Shown here: positions 1 through 12,300 of the stretch, piece by piece | Layout of the letters: every line of letters begins with the position of its first letter | How positions within the stretch are numbered: the stretch's first letter is position 1 | DNA from: Edaphochlamys debaryana | Taxonomy: Eukaryota > Chlorophyta > Chlorophyceae > Chlamydomonadales | Reading direction: 5' to 3' | NCBI GenBank assembly: GCA_016858145.1 | Contig: JAEHOE010000239.1 | Coordinates: 1 to 64,000, forward strand | Length of the DNA: 64,000 nt | Notes under the pieces: generated by a model | Databases searched by the model: none | What the model saw: the letters and a program-made list of their open reading frames with translations, nothing else | Told to the model about the DNA's origin: nothing | Made by a program: the position numbers and the translations under genes

Positions 1-740
1 GGCAGGGGTAAGGCTTCGGTAGACGGGTAGGTCGGTGTGATGTACAGTCGGTGGGTGTGGGGGACTTCTGCACAGGCTCTTGAAGCACTTGCGCGGCTGG
101 CATGGACCTTGTGGAAGAGAAGAAAGACTGTGCGATGGAGGGTCATCCGGGCTCTTGACTTTGCTTGAGCTGACCGTGGCGTAAGGACGACGGGTGTTTG
201 AGCTAACGGACCGGAAGTGGCACTGCGAGCCATTGTGGCAAAGGGGGGTTCACGCAGGAAGGTTTTGCGGCCGGAACTACCTATGGTCTGCAGGCAGGGT
301 GTACTTGCGTGGGCCTGCAGTTGTGAAGCGTGTAAGCATCAGGCTTTGTGACCCAGCCACATAGCGTCTTGCTGGCGGCCGTGAGCTGGTGAGGCCGTTG
401 CATCAGTAACGGACGCCGTACGATGGAGCCGAGAGACCTGGCTCGCCTGCAGCCGCAGCCTGCACAAACCTAGACAAAGCATATCGGCGAGCGACACTAC
501 TTACGATATCAACCTGTTCCCGCTTTCCGGCTCCGCGTGCACGCTTGAATGTCAGGACGTCTTTCTCTGCCTTTCGCGCTCAGCAGCCGCCCCCCGATGC
601 TCACACGCGTAAGGAACTGACAATAGAACCAATAACACGCGGCAGCGACTTAGGCTTGTGCTGCAGCGCGGTCGCGACGAAGCTCGCTGCCGGTGCAGCG
701 CTGGCGTGGACCGCAAGCAGCCGCGGCAGTGTTCGCCAGT
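1..740. other. upstream region of the SRCR gene, no gene supported
   Basis: This stretch shows no convincing coding exon, RNA gene or repeat. It precedes the candidate start codon of the SRCR/HRGP gene at 741 and presumably holds that gene's promoter and 5' UTR. It could also hold the end of a gene to the left. No clear TATA box was recognised. Confidence 0.4.
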
Positions 741-3700
741 ATGAAGCTTCAAGTTATACTTGCCGTCGTCGGAGCGACTATGGCGTCGCTTGCCAACGCC
801 GAGGCGCACTTCACGGCATCGGCGGTCCTGGCACGGTCTCAGGACGCAGGAGCCCCGACCAAACTTTCCGAAGGGCTCTCAGACAGTGCGTTGCAGCACC
901 GCCTTCGGGCGTCTAGGTAAGAACATGGGGGCCAAAACCATTTCGGTGACATGCTCACACGCATGTCAGGAGGTGCCAGGGGGGTCGAAGGCCTGGCACG
1001 TCCGTAGACCACAAGCACCCACTCCACCCGACTTCAGACCGTAACTCTCATTGCGCCCCCTGTCATCTTCTACTGTATCTGGACAGAGCGTCAAGGCACG
1101 GCTCGGGGTGCCGGGACGCTCCCGACTGTGCCGACGGTCCGGGCGCCCTCGAACCCAGGCGTCACCTCACGGGTGCGTCTGCCCTACTGCTGTGCTGCAT
1201 CCCTAGCCATGAAGTCGCCCCAACTGCATCTGACGACTTACACTGTGTGATCACCACTCCCTTTGCGCGCAGCGTCAACTAACGTATCCAACGGTGCCTC
1301 GGCAAACGGCAAACAGGGGACCGTCAGCGCCGCCAGCGCTGCGGCCAGCGTCACCGCCCCAACAGCGGCAGCGCTGGCAGCCGCCTACGCCGCGGCGTCC
1401 GCTGCAGCGGCGGCAGCAGCGGCGGCGGCTTCCTCTAGCTCCGCCGCCTCGCGCACTGGCTCCTTCACGCTGCGCCTGGGCGGCGGCGTCTCGTCCTCCG
1501 ATGGCTTTGTGCGGATGGGCTGGCTACAGGTGGGAGCGTGAGGCCTCTCCCCAAGATCCCATCCCTACCCTACCCTTCGCGCTACTTTGATGCCTTCCAA
1601 TCCCTGCCCTAGAAGGCCTAGAACTCATCTAAGCGAGCTGGTACCGGTGTGGCCACGCCCACGCCTGCAGTGTGCATGCCTCTCACCTTTGGCCGACTGT
1701 GCCGGCCTGAGCGCCCAGTCCGCTCTGCCCCTCGTCCCTCCGAGCCCCCACCCCTTCCCCTCCCTCCCCTGCCCTCCCCACCCCCTCCCCTGCCCACTCC
1801 TGCCCTGACCTGCCCCGCCCTCCCCTCCTCACACCCATGCTCAGGCCTCCACGGACGGCGGCCGCAGCTGGGGACCCGTGTGCGTGCGGGACTTCGACGT
1901 GGGCGCGGCCACGGTGGCCTGCAGGCAGCTGGGCGTGCCGGCGCCGCTGGGGCTGCCGCGGCTGTCGCTGTCCCAGATGGTGGGGCGGGGCCGCGGGGGG
2001 CGCTGCGGTGGGGCTGAGGTCATACAAACGGGGATACAAAACACCGGTGTCAAGGCCTGTGCGGAATGGATATCAAACAGCAGGTGCTAGAAATGCGTGA
2101 ATGTAGTGTTAGATAAGGGGGCCGGCGAGCTCAGCGCACGGAGTCAAAGGCTGGAGGGGTGGGGGCGAGCGGGTAAAGCGGGCACAGTTCCCGGTGGCGG
2201 CTAGCGTGGGGCTCGGAGGGGGCCATGGGACTGCCAGACTCCAGGCGTCTGCCAGCACGCAGACGACCCTAACTCACGCCTCTGCCCGCACCCCCACGCC
2301 TCGCGCCCTTCCCCCCATAGGGCCTGGACCTGGGGCTGCAGGCCCTGTTGGGCGGCCTGTCCTCTGCCGCCTCCTCTTCCACCTCCTCCTCCTTTGCCCC
2401 CTCCTCGACCTTTGCCCTCTCCTTGACGTCCTCCTCCGCCGCTTCCGCGTCGTCGGGTAACGGTGCTTCCAGCTCGGCCCTCGGCGGCCTTGCTAACACC
2501 CTGCCGTCCCTCGTCGCCGACAGCTTCCAGGCCCTCACAGCCTCCATCTTTCCCGGCAGCGCCACCGCCGCCACCAACAGCGCCGCCGCCGCCAAGGCCG
2601 CCGCCGAGGCAGTGGCCGCCGCAGCAGCAGCAGCAGCTGCAGCTGCCCAGGCGGCGGCCCTGGCCAAGCTCACGACCCCCACAACCACAGCCTCTGTCAC
2701 CTCGACCTTGGGCTCAGTCTTGAGCGGGTTCCCGTTCCTCAACTCACAGACCTCCTACACCGGTGCCCCCGTCAACATCCAGGTGAGGGGGTCGGCCCCC
2801 CCTCTGTCGCCCATGGCCTCTACCGGTACCCCCTCCCTTGACCTCCCCGCCCTAGCCCTCTAGCCTTGACCCCCTCCCGCCTCCTACCCCCCCCCCCCCC
2901 CCCGCCCCCGACGCAGCGCTGCAAGGGCGACGAGGCCTCCCTGGCGGACTGCACGCGCCGCCCCCAGCCCGACTGCATCAGCGCCAGCGGCATGGCGGGC
3001 CTGCTGTGCCTGCCGCAGAACATGGCGGCGCCCGCGGGAGCGGGCAGCAAGCCAGGTGCGTGCGGGCCGTTATGCGGTGCGGGTGCGGGTGCGGGCGCGG
3101 GCGTGGGGCCCCGCGCCTATACCCCGTCCCGCAAGCCTGATCACCCCAGCGACGGGTTCTTGTTGCATGTGCTGCGGCCCCTTTCACCCAGCCACACCCC
3201 CTCGCACCTTGGAACCTGTGCAAACTCACACCCGTCCAAGCCCCCTGCAGTCCGACTGGTGGGCGGTGCCGACGGTCGCTCCGGCAGACTGGAGGTGTAC
3301 GTGGGCGCGGGGCTGTGGGCAGCCGTGTGTGGGCTGCCCTCGGCCGGGTGGAACGACGCCGCTGCCACCGTGGTCTGCCGCCAGCTGGGCTACCGCGCCG
3401 GCGGCCGCGCGCTCACCGGCGGCGGCACGCCCTCCAGCGCCTCCGGATCTGGATCTGGATCTGGGTCTGGATCTGGATCTGGATCCAGCGGGGGCCTGGC
3501 CTCGCTGCTGCAGCTGGAGGCCGCGGTGTCGTGGCTGGGCTGCAAGGGCACCGAGGCCAGCCTGGCGCAGTGCGCGCGTGGGCCTTGGGTGGGCCTGGGC
3601 ACCTGCGGCGGGGGCCTGGGCCTGGGCCTGGGCCTTGGGAACGGGATCGGAAACGGCGTGATTGGATCCAGCATTAGTCAGCTGCTGGCGAGCCTGGACA

Positions 3701-6700
3701 TTGGCGCGGGGCTGCAGAGCGGTCAGCTTGCGCTGGTGGCGTGCAGTGCAGGTGAGGGGGAGGGGGGAAGGGAAGGGAGTGGGGGTGGGGGAGAGGTGTA
3801 GCTAGTTGAGTGGGATCCCAAGTATGGGTCGAGCTTGTTTGCGGAGAGGGACATGGTGGGTGGGGCCAGGGCTGGATGAGCTGGGGTTGAGGTGGGGGTG
3901 TGGAGCTGCGGGCTTTGGGGTGCCGTGGGATGCCAGCGTTGGTGCCAACCTTGCCAGATCATCCCTTTCATTACCGCCCATTCTTTTCTTTCTGCCTGCA
4001 CTCTTCACCGTCAGATCCGGCTGGCACCTCGAGCCCAAAGCCGAGCCCAAGTCCAAGTCCAAGCCCAAGCCCAAGCCCAAGCCCAAGCCCAAGCCCAAGC
4101 CCAAGCCCAAGCCCAAGCCCAAGCCCAAGCCCAAGCCCAAGCCCAAGCCCAAGCCCAAGCCCAAGCCCAAGCCCAAGCCCAAGCCCAAGCCCAAGCCCAA
4201 GCCCAAGCCCGTCTCCCAGCCCCTCGGTCTCCGCCAATCGCAGCCCGAGCCCCTCCCCGACTCCAAGCCCCGATACTCCGGAAGCACCGGCCAGCAACCC
4301 GCTGCCTGGGCCCAGCCAGCCACCGGAGGAGCCTCAGAGCCCGGTCCCTGAACTGCCCCCGAGCCCCCGACCCGTCGAACCTGCGAGCCCGGTTCTTGAC
4401 CCGCCCCCAAGCGTTGTCTTGCAGCCCTCCGCCCCGCCTCCGGAGCAGCCCCCTCCCAGACCTGAGCCCATGCTGCCACCAAGTGCGGAGCCTACTGCTC
4501 CCGCCAGCCCCACCCCCAGCCCCGCCGGGTCGCCTCGCCCAGCCCCTTCCTACCCGGCCTCTCCCAATCTCCCACACGCCTCTCCCAGCCCCAGGCCTCC
4601 CCCGCCACTCTACCCCTCAGCCATGCCCAACTCTCCAGCCTCTGCACCGAACTACGGCCAACCCGTCCATCCCTCCGGCGATCCGCCTCACCCAACACCC
4701 AGCTACCCACCACAAGATTCGGCCCCGCCTCAGCCGCCGCCACCCTCCCCCGTGGCCCCAACGCCAGTCACTGTCCCTCCCGCCTCCTACCCCCCTGCCA
4801 ATCCACTCCCTAGCTTACCTCTGGACCCACCTTCCGTTGCACCTGCGACGCCGCCTTCCTACCCGGGTCCCAGCACACCAGCCTACCCACCTTCCACTCC
4901 GCCTTCGTCCCCGCCTGCCATCCCTCCATCCAACCCGCCTTCCATCCCGCCTTCCATCCCGCCTTCCATCCCGCCTTCCATCCCGCCTTCCGTTCCCCCT
5001 TCCCTCCCGCCCTCCACCCCCCCTTCTGTTCCGTCTTCTATTCCGCCCAACTACCCGACTTCCATGCCGCCTTCCCACCACGACCAGCCATCCTATCCAC
5101 CCACCCAACAGCCCTCCCCGTCCGAGCCGTTGCAGCCTCCCTCGTCCTATCCCCCAAGCCCCGCATCGCCATCCACGAGCCCCTACCCCCCTACCTCCCC
5201 AGTCGCTGCATCCCCACCTCCCACACCCTCCCCGGTACCGTCTTCATCTCCTCCTCCTCTGCAGCCTTCGCCTGAAGCCACGGGGACCTCTCCGCCCCCA
5301 CCGGTGCTCCCAGAAGCCTCTCCTGCCTCGCCACCACCGCCGAATGGCCCTCCAAGTAGCCCGTCAGCGCCCCAGCCCGCCAGCCCCGGGCCCTCCCTTC
5401 CGCCACCCCAGGACGGCAGCCCGGAGTCACCACCATCCCAAGAGCCGGACCAACCGTCGCCGCCACAACCCGCCCAGCCGTCGCCGCTGGCCCCGCGTGC
5501 GCCGGGCCCTGGCCAGTCCTCACCAGCAGAGCCCTCGCCAGCGCTGCCGCCCTCGGGTCCTGCGGAGTCCGCTGCCCCTCCCACGCCGGAGCCAAACCCA
5601 CAGTCCCCGTTGCCTGCTTCCCAGCCGGAGCCGACGGAACCCACTCCCCAGGCCTCGCCTCCACCCCAGACTCCGCCTCCAATTTCACCCACCCCGCAAA
5701 CCACGCTGGAGCCCACCCAGCAACCCACGCCCCCACCAACCCAGCAACCCACGCAGTCACCAGTGCCACAGCCAACTCCACAGCCCACTATGCAGCCCAG
5801 CCCTCCATCTAGCCCCCCACCCACGCCCTCGCCCACGCCCCAGCCAACACCTACCCTCCCCCCTCCGTCCAACCCTCCGCCCTCGCTTCAGCCCACGCCC
5901 CCGGCCACTCCCCAGCCCACGCCTCAGCCCACACCTCAGCCTTCGCCACCACTCACGCCTGAGCCTTCACCTCAGCCCTCACCCCAACCCACGCCTCGGC
6001 CCACGCCTGAGCTTTCACCTCAGGCCACACCTCCACCCACGCCTCAGCCTTCGCCTCAGTCTCCATCGGAGGTGGCCCTGCCTGAGCCCTCACCCCAACC
6101 TCCCAGCACCGCATCTCCCCTGCCTCTGGAGCCCATCTCACCTCCGCCCGCGTCTCCGCCCACCACCCCAACCCCGAGCCCAACCCCAAGCCCTAGTCCA
6201 ACCTCGACCCCCAGCCCGAGCCCTAGACCTAGCGCTATTCCGCCCTCGGAGACTGTGCAGTCGCCGCCCGTCGCATCGCCGATGGCGCCCTCGGCACCGC
6301 CTTCCACACCCGTCCCCTCGCCGCCTCCCCCCGAGCCTTTCAACGTGCTGGGCCCGACCCAGGTAAGCAAGTCCGTCCCAGGCTCCCAGCCGGGCGCTTT
6401 GCTTTGTATCGCCGCTGGTGCCCTCCTGCCCGGGCGCTGATGCCCGGGCCTCATACTCTGTCCTGACGGGTCTCTGCTGATTGCCGTACAGGTCCAGCTG
6501 ATCGCCATGCTGCCCCCAATGACCGACGCGGACGGCGTACCGCTGCCCGACCCGGAACTGCTCGCGCTGTACGGCTTCGGCCTTATCAAGGTACGGTGTG
6601 TACGACACGGAGCACCCACGAGTTGCAGTGGCGCGTGCCCCTGCCCCTCTGCCGGTGTGCTGCCTCCGCTCATCCCCAACGTCACCCCACCTCTCCACCC

Positions 6701-7507
6701 GCGCAGGTTCTGACAGACAGTGACGGCCTCAGTAGTGGAAGCGGCAGCTACCTCTGCGGCGACCCCTGGGCGGGCTGGAACGCCGCCGCCGCCAACATCG
6801 TCTGCCGCCAGCTGGGCTACCCGGCCGGCGGCGACCCCCTACGCGTCTGGCGCCGCGGCGACCTTCCCCCCCTCCTCCTCGGCAAGCTTGGCTGCACCGG
6901 CTCCGAATCCTCACTCAGCAACTGCTCTGTGAGTGCCGTTCCGGGCAAGTTCGACGCCTGGGAGCTGAGTGCGCCAGCGTCCGAGACCGCCGGCGTGTGC
7001 TTCATGCTGGCCGGCGTGAGGTGCCGGGACGGTCTGGGGGCCAGCGCTGACGTGGCACTCCGGGCCGCCGCGCTGCCGGCCCCCTCCAACACCACCACCG
7101 CCTCGGACCCCAGCCTCGGGGCCAGCCCCGCCTTCGTCGCCCGACTCGAGGCGTCCATAGCGGGCAGCGCCTTTGGGGCCGTGTGTGCAGAGGGCGGCTT
7201 TGACGACGCAGCGGCTGACGTGGCGTGTCGCTCCCTGGGCTTCCCCGCGGGTGGTGTCATGTTCACGGCGGGTGCGGCCGTGTCCGCGCCAAACTCTGAC
7301 GGTGCGGACCCGACGGCGGACATTCGCTCCAGCTTCCTGGGACGGCTGGGGGCGGTGGCGTGTGGCGGCGGCGAGGCGTCGCTGGGGGAGTGCGCCGGCT
7401 GGCGTGCGCCGGCGGGTGCGCAGCTCGTGCCATGCAGGGCCGCTGTGTGGGTGGCGTGCCGGACGGCTGCCGGCGGGGCGTCCCCTGCCCCGCCCAGCCC
7501 GTTGTAG
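741..7507 (+). CDS. secreted SRCR-domain / hydroxyproline-rich (Ser-Pro shaft) protein, multi-exon
   Basis: Probable extracellular or cell-wall protein of about 1,640 residues. The start at 741 gives a signal peptide ([20 protein letters not shown]). Predicted exons: 741-916, ~1273-1529, 1845-1979 (or to 2018), 2321-2782, 2917-3055, 3251-3751, 4015-6362, 6492-6590, 6707-7507 (TAG). All junctions from 1529 onward join in phase. The exon 1 to 2 junction does not, so a micro-exon or another acceptor (for example before 1328) is missing. About four SRCR domains are visible by their Gx[11 protein letters not shown] and [18 protein letters not shown] cores: one over exons 2-5, one in exon 6, two in exon 9 (with the short exon 8 leading in). 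Domain 1 is interrupted by a 154-codon Ser/Ala-rich exon and domain 2 by a Gly-Ser tract. Exon 7 is a 782-residue Pro/Ser-rich shaft, starting with (Ser-Pro)n, as in algal hydroxyproline-rich glycoproteins. No C-terminal membrane segment is seen. SRCR families are expanded in Chlamydomonas. The ligand is unknown. Confidence 0.75.
3445..3486 (+). repeat. GGATCT hexanucleotide repeat encoding Gly-Ser
   Basis: About seven tandem copies of GGATCT, one with GGGTCT, lie in frame in exon 6 of the SRCR gene. They encode a Gly-Ser linker inserted between the CRQLGY core and the C-terminal cysteine half of the second SRCR domain. The six-base unit means length changes keep the frame. Confidence 0.85.
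4061..4210 (+). repeat. AGCCCA hexanucleotide array encoding (Ser-Pro)n
   Basis: Roughly 25 near-perfect tandem copies of AGCCCA, preceded by degenerate copies from about 4040, start the shaft of the SRCR/HRGP protein. The upstream splice (exon end 3751, acceptor before 4015) selects the Ser-Pro frame. The other two sense frames would read Pro-Lys or Gln-Ala. Alternating Ser-Pro is a classic substrate for prolyl hydroxylation and O-glycosylation in green algal wall proteins. Confidence 0.9.
4935..4994 (+). repeat. 12-bp minisatellite encoding PPSI
   Basis: Four identical CCGCCTTCCATC copies followed by a diverged fifth lie inside the proline-rich shaft exon. They encode a Pro-Pro-Ser-Ile periodic segment. 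Neighbouring sequence (PPSNPPS, PPSVPPS) shows older, diverged copies of the same unit. Confidence 0.85.
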
Positions 7508-7858
7508 GCAAGAGCCTGCGCTACGGTATGCCATGCTCCCCTTGGGACTGCGCTGGAGGACTGCTGGTAGCGCTGCACCGCCTGCGCTGTGTGTTGCGTT
7601 GGGTTGGCGGGTGTGCAGGATGGGGCTCGTATCAATTGACCGTGGATACGGTATGTGGGGCCGGTCTAGATTTTCTTGGGGCTGCGCCCCCCAGTCCAAC
7701 GGGCAGTGCCAAGGTCTGTGCAGCTACCCATGATTCATAAGCCCAGCAAGGGACTGGCTGGAACACGCCACACGTTTGTGCAATGTTATGTGATCCTAAT
7801 TATGGTAATGCTCAACCTAATAGTTCCAATGGTACCGGGAGTGACAAGGCTTGCCCTG

Positions 7859-7863
7859 TGTAA
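7859..7863 (+). terminator. TGTAA polyadenylation motif of the SRCR gene
   Basis: TGTAA lies about 350 bp after the TAG at 7507. It is the polyadenylation motif used by Chlamydomonas and its relatives, and it is the first one noticed downstream of this gene. Confidence 0.55.
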
Positions 7864-8908
7864 GGGCATAGCGGGCGTAGCAGGCAGGGCGAGGGAGCCA
7901 GTCCCTGGCCCTGAGGCAAGGGCAGAGGGAGCCCCGTGTGTGCTAGGAGGTAGGGTGCTTCCGCCCGGCTGGAACTAGCCGGCTAGGACTTTTGTTGAAG
8001 TGCATACACTAAGAACTTCCCCTCTCCCGCCAAAGCTTGTTGGGTGGATCATAGGCTGGGGTCAAGGAGCAGGCAGAGCATGGCCGTGCACAGTGGGCCG
8101 GCAATTCAGGTAGTTCGTGCATACGACAGGCTTTCGTCACCGGATTCAGTCTTTCTTTCCGCAAGCTCTTGTGCTTGCAGCTTTGTTGCGCTTTGTTGTT
8201 CTTCCGTCAAAGTGCAGTTAAGTGTGACATGATGGCTGGGATGTAGAGGGGGGATGGGGCAAGAGTAGCTGCAGCAGCTTTCTTCAAGTGACCCAACCCG
8301 TCGCGGGGGCGGCTTGGTGCTCGGGCCTACCTGTCGTCTGCATTCTCCGCGTGGCAGCCTGCTGCAAAGTAGCATGAGCAGACGTGGCCCCCTGTAGCCT
8401 CTTGAGCCCCGTGCGGCCTTGCCATGTCCAACCTGGTCCGTCTCTATGTATCCCGTCAAATCCCGCAGAAGTGAGCAGTCGCCGGGTCTGGGGGTGCTGC
8501 TCCCACACCGCACCTGTCCTGGCGTCGCTCGTGTGCATCGGCCACTGCGTCGCCCCTCCCTCGCCCAGCCGTTCTCAGCATACTTGCCTTGCTACCGGTA
8601 ATTGCGACTGAGGCCTGTGCGCCAGTCATGCACCCAACCAACCCTGTCAGATTGCCGGCTGGTGGGCCAGACCCCGTTGGGGGTCACGCAACCAACTAAC
8701 CCGTTCAGTATCGCATCTGAGGGGGAGGCGTCCCTCGGCTGCACTGAGTTACGTGAGACGACCCAGACATAGGCATCTGCGAGATGCTGCCCCCCCCCGC
8801 CTGACCCCAGCATTGTCATAAGGATTGCGCCAACAGCTGCCCGCCCTTGCCTTGCCAACAATCGTCTGGGAACATGGAGTCAAGCTGGGAAGCATAGAGT
8901 CTGTTGTT

Positions 8909-8913
8909 TTACA
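8909..8913 (-). terminator. TGTAA polyadenylation motif of the UBX gene (minus strand)
   Basis: TTACA on the plus strand reads TGTAA on the minus strand, about 405 bp past the UBX-gene stop codon at 9318. It gives a 3' UTR of typical length for this group. Confidence 0.5.
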
Positions 8914-9317
8914 GCGCCAGCCTGCCTCAGCATGCGCCCAGCTGCTGGCTCCACCCATCTGGGCTCCTTGCCATGTTGGTGTCCCCCCTGACATATCACT
9001 ACTCCCCAGCCATTGCCTGCTCGCTCGCCTGTCCGTTTTGCTGTGTAGCGCCATGGCCAACTCACAGGCACTAGACTATGCGTGCCTCAACGCAAGTTCC
9101 CAAAACTGCCCGCTACCGGTACTACACCTCTTCCAATACCATTGTTCCACAATTCTCACGTCTTGAACCACCACTCCAGTCTCCGTGTCTTCGCCGTGGA
9201 ACACCACATGATCACGCTAGCAAAGGCCCCGGCACCCACAGCAGCAGCCGTGGTCGCGCCACGCTTCCAACAACACAGAACCCCGCACCTGCCCAGCCCC
9301 AGCGCGGGTCCCGGCCC

Positions 9318-12300
9318 CTAGCTGTCCGCGCTCTGCTGCACGAACAGAGCCACCTGCCTGGCGCTGCCCGCCACGTCAGCCACACGGGGCGTCTCGGCGC
9401 CCTCGCCGTCCGAGTGGCCAATCACCTGGGTGGCAGTTGTGTGGGAGGTGATGCGCACAGAGGCATAAAGCGCATGTTGCCGAGTGCACGCTTGCCTCCG
9501 CCAGCTGCGGCCATACACGTGCTCCACCAGCCAACGGTCAACCCCCGCCCAAGTCGGTCACAAGCGGCACGCCTCAGCCTTCGCACCCCGAGCCCGGTCG
9601 AGTACACTCCCTCGCAGCCCATTCCTGCTGAAGCCCCGCCTGCGGCCCCCTCGGTGCCCGGCGCATGCCCCCCCCCGCCCTGCCCCTCCCCCCCCCACCT
9701 GGCGCGGGTAGCTGCTGACCAGGGACCAGCCCGTGGGCTCCCACGTGGGGAACTCGTCCAGGGACTGAAGCCAGTGGCGCACCTGCAGGGGTGTGGGGTG
9801 TGGGAAGGGGGGGGGAGGGATGATGGAGAGGTTGGGCCAAGTGCAGGGGGGTGGGGGTGGGGAGTGGGGAGAGGGTAGAGGGGCAGGAAAGAGGGGCACA
9901 GGCTCCGGCGATGCAGACAACAGGCAACGTGCCCGGACCTCGTGCCCCGGGCCACCTCGCCCCGCCCTGCATTGCCCACGCCCCACCCCAGGGACGCCCC
10001 TTCCCTTCCTCGCACACACCTGCGAGACGGGCGCCTCCGCCGCGAACCTGCGCGTGTGGTTGCAGCCGTCCGGCAGTCGCACGCGCACCAGCACCGCCGT
10101 CTCGTCGGAGCGGTCCGGCTCGGCCTGCGAAGCAAGCGGAGAGGTGGGTGGGTGCTTCCCAGAAGCGCTTGGTCCCATCCCCGTCCCCAACTTCGTGTTC
10201 AGCCTCAGCCTCAGCCCATGCCCTTCAGCTCCTGACTGTGGCCGGGGCCTGCGCCCCAGAGCCATACGCCCTGCCGTCAGGGCTTGCTGCACCCGCGGGC
10301 CCCCAGGCCCTCCAAGCCCACATGCCCCACCGGCAGCTCCGCGCGCAGCTTCTGCCTCAGCTCCTCGAACCGCCGCGCCGTCGCCTCCGCCGCCGCTGCT
10401 GCCGCCGCCTCCGCCTCCGCCGCTGCCGCCTCCGCCGCCGCCTTCTCCTCCGCGCGGCGGCGGTCCTCAGCCAGGGCCTTCTCATAGTCCGCGTCCTGTG
10501 GTGAAGGGGAGACAGGCGCAGGACCTAGAGGTCATCTAGCCATCCTATGAACCTTGTGCACGTGCCCCGAGCCCCGTCTCTCCCCACTAACAAGCTGCAG
10601 CGGGGCCTGGCAGCAGCGGAGCTTGTGGCGCAGCTGTGCGTTTCTAGAGCGGGCGGGAGAAGCGCACTGCCGGGGACTGCCCCTCTCGCCTCCCCCTGCT
10701 CCCGGCTGGAGTGGCCCCACCGCCCTGCCCGGCCCCACCACGCGGCCGTGCTCGGCCCCACCTGCTCGGTCCTGTGCCCCACCCCTGCCCCATCCCACCG
10801 CCCAGTTCTGCCCTGCCCCTCCCGGACCCACCTCCCGGCCCCACCTGCTCGGCCCGGTCCTGCCCTGTCCTCCCGGCCCCGTCCGGGCACCTGCCCCCCC
10901 CCCCCGGCCCCACCTGCTCGGCCTTGAGCTTGCGCTCCGCCTCCATTGCCTCCTGCTGCAGCGGCGACAGGTTGGACGTCTGGGGGAGGGGGTGGGGTGG
11001 GGGCCAGCAGGCAGGGCAGGTCAAGCGGGCAGCATGAGTGCGAGGTGGGAGGGTACAGCCGGCATAGCTGAACCGTAGCCCTCAGTCTTGACGCGCGCTC
11101 TTGCCTAGGCGAGGGGCTAGCTCGCCGCCGCAGCCGGGCCGCCGTCAGCAGACCACTGCTGCAGCCAAGCCACAGCCACAGCCAAAAGCCGCAAGCCGGT
11201 ACGGTGCACACTTGGCTCTGCCACACCCATGAACCCCATGAACCCGTGCACCCCGTGCAGCCCTGCATGCGCCCGAAAGCGGAGACGCCCCACGCACCGA
11301 CAGCTGCTGCACCCACTGCCGCTGCCGCTCCTCCGCCTCCCGCGCCTCCGCCAGCGGGATCATGCTGGCCGAGGACGTGGGGCGGGGCAGGGTGCTGGCC
11401 GTCGAGGCCCCCGCCCCGCCCGACGCAGCGCCGCTGGCGGCCGCCGTGACAGCGCCAGAGGAGGAGCTCCTAGCGGCCGCGCCCGCAGCGGCGGCGGAGC
11501 TGGTGGAAGGTGCCGCTGCGGCGGCGGCATCGGCGGCGGCGGCGGCCTTGGCGGCCGCGGCAGCCTCCGCCGCCGCGGCCGCTGCGGCCTTGGCGGCGGC
11601 AGCCTTGGCCGCAGCGGCGGCGTCTTGCTGGGCCTGGCGGAAGCAACGGTCGGCGCGTCAGCTTGGAACGGAGCCAGTAACCACGACGCCACATTCACCC
11701 CATCCATGCAGCATGGAAATCCCAACCCATCTGCGCCACACTTCGTGCAGCCGTTCAGCCGCCCATTCGCCCGCCCGCCCCACCTGCAGCTGATCCAGCC
11801 ACGCCCGCTTCCGCTCCGCCAGCTGGGCACTCTCCGCCGCGGGCCGCTCCGCCGCCGCAGCCGCCTGCTCCGCCGCGGCAGCCGTCAAGCGGGAGGCCTC
11901 GGCGGCGCCCGCAGCGGCGCGAAAGGAGGCGGTCTGCTTCTCGGCCTGGAGGGGGGGCAGGGAGGCGCCAGAGCTGTGTTGACCCCCAAATACGGGTGCC
12001 CTCCTGCCGTTGTGCATCCACCCGCCAGACAACAGCTCGCAGTCAGTGCACGGCACAGACGCTTGGGGGCTCTTACCTCAGCCACGGCCCGTCCGGCACC
12101 CCGCACTGATGAGGACTGGGCTGTCTTGGCACCCTCTGATGCCGCCTGCATGGGCGATGGAGGCAAGACGCGCAGGGTTGTTGGATGCGGCGGGAGGTCT
12201 ACCGGCAAGCCTACCTACTGCAGCCCACGGTGCCTGGTCCCCAATGACCTAGCAGCCGCACCGTTCTGTCAAAGGCACCCAGCCGCCCACGCGCAAAGTC

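Larger units (their letters stand above)
7508..9317. other. convergent 3' flanks of the SRCR and UBX genes
   Basis: No coding exon is supported here. The interval separates the TAG of the SRCR gene from the stop of the UBX gene, which is read from the other strand. It probably consists of the two 3' UTRs, each with its own TGTAA-type motif, and a short intergenic stretch between them. Confidence 0.5.

Noticed and set aside
3900..6440. Antisense Gly-Leu/Ala-Trp frames and sense Pro-Lys/Gln-Ala frames across the AGCCCA repeat
   Set aside because: They are shadow frames of a hexanucleotide repeat. Splice phase from the upstream SRCR exon and the continuing Pro/Ser-rich frame select Ser-Pro.
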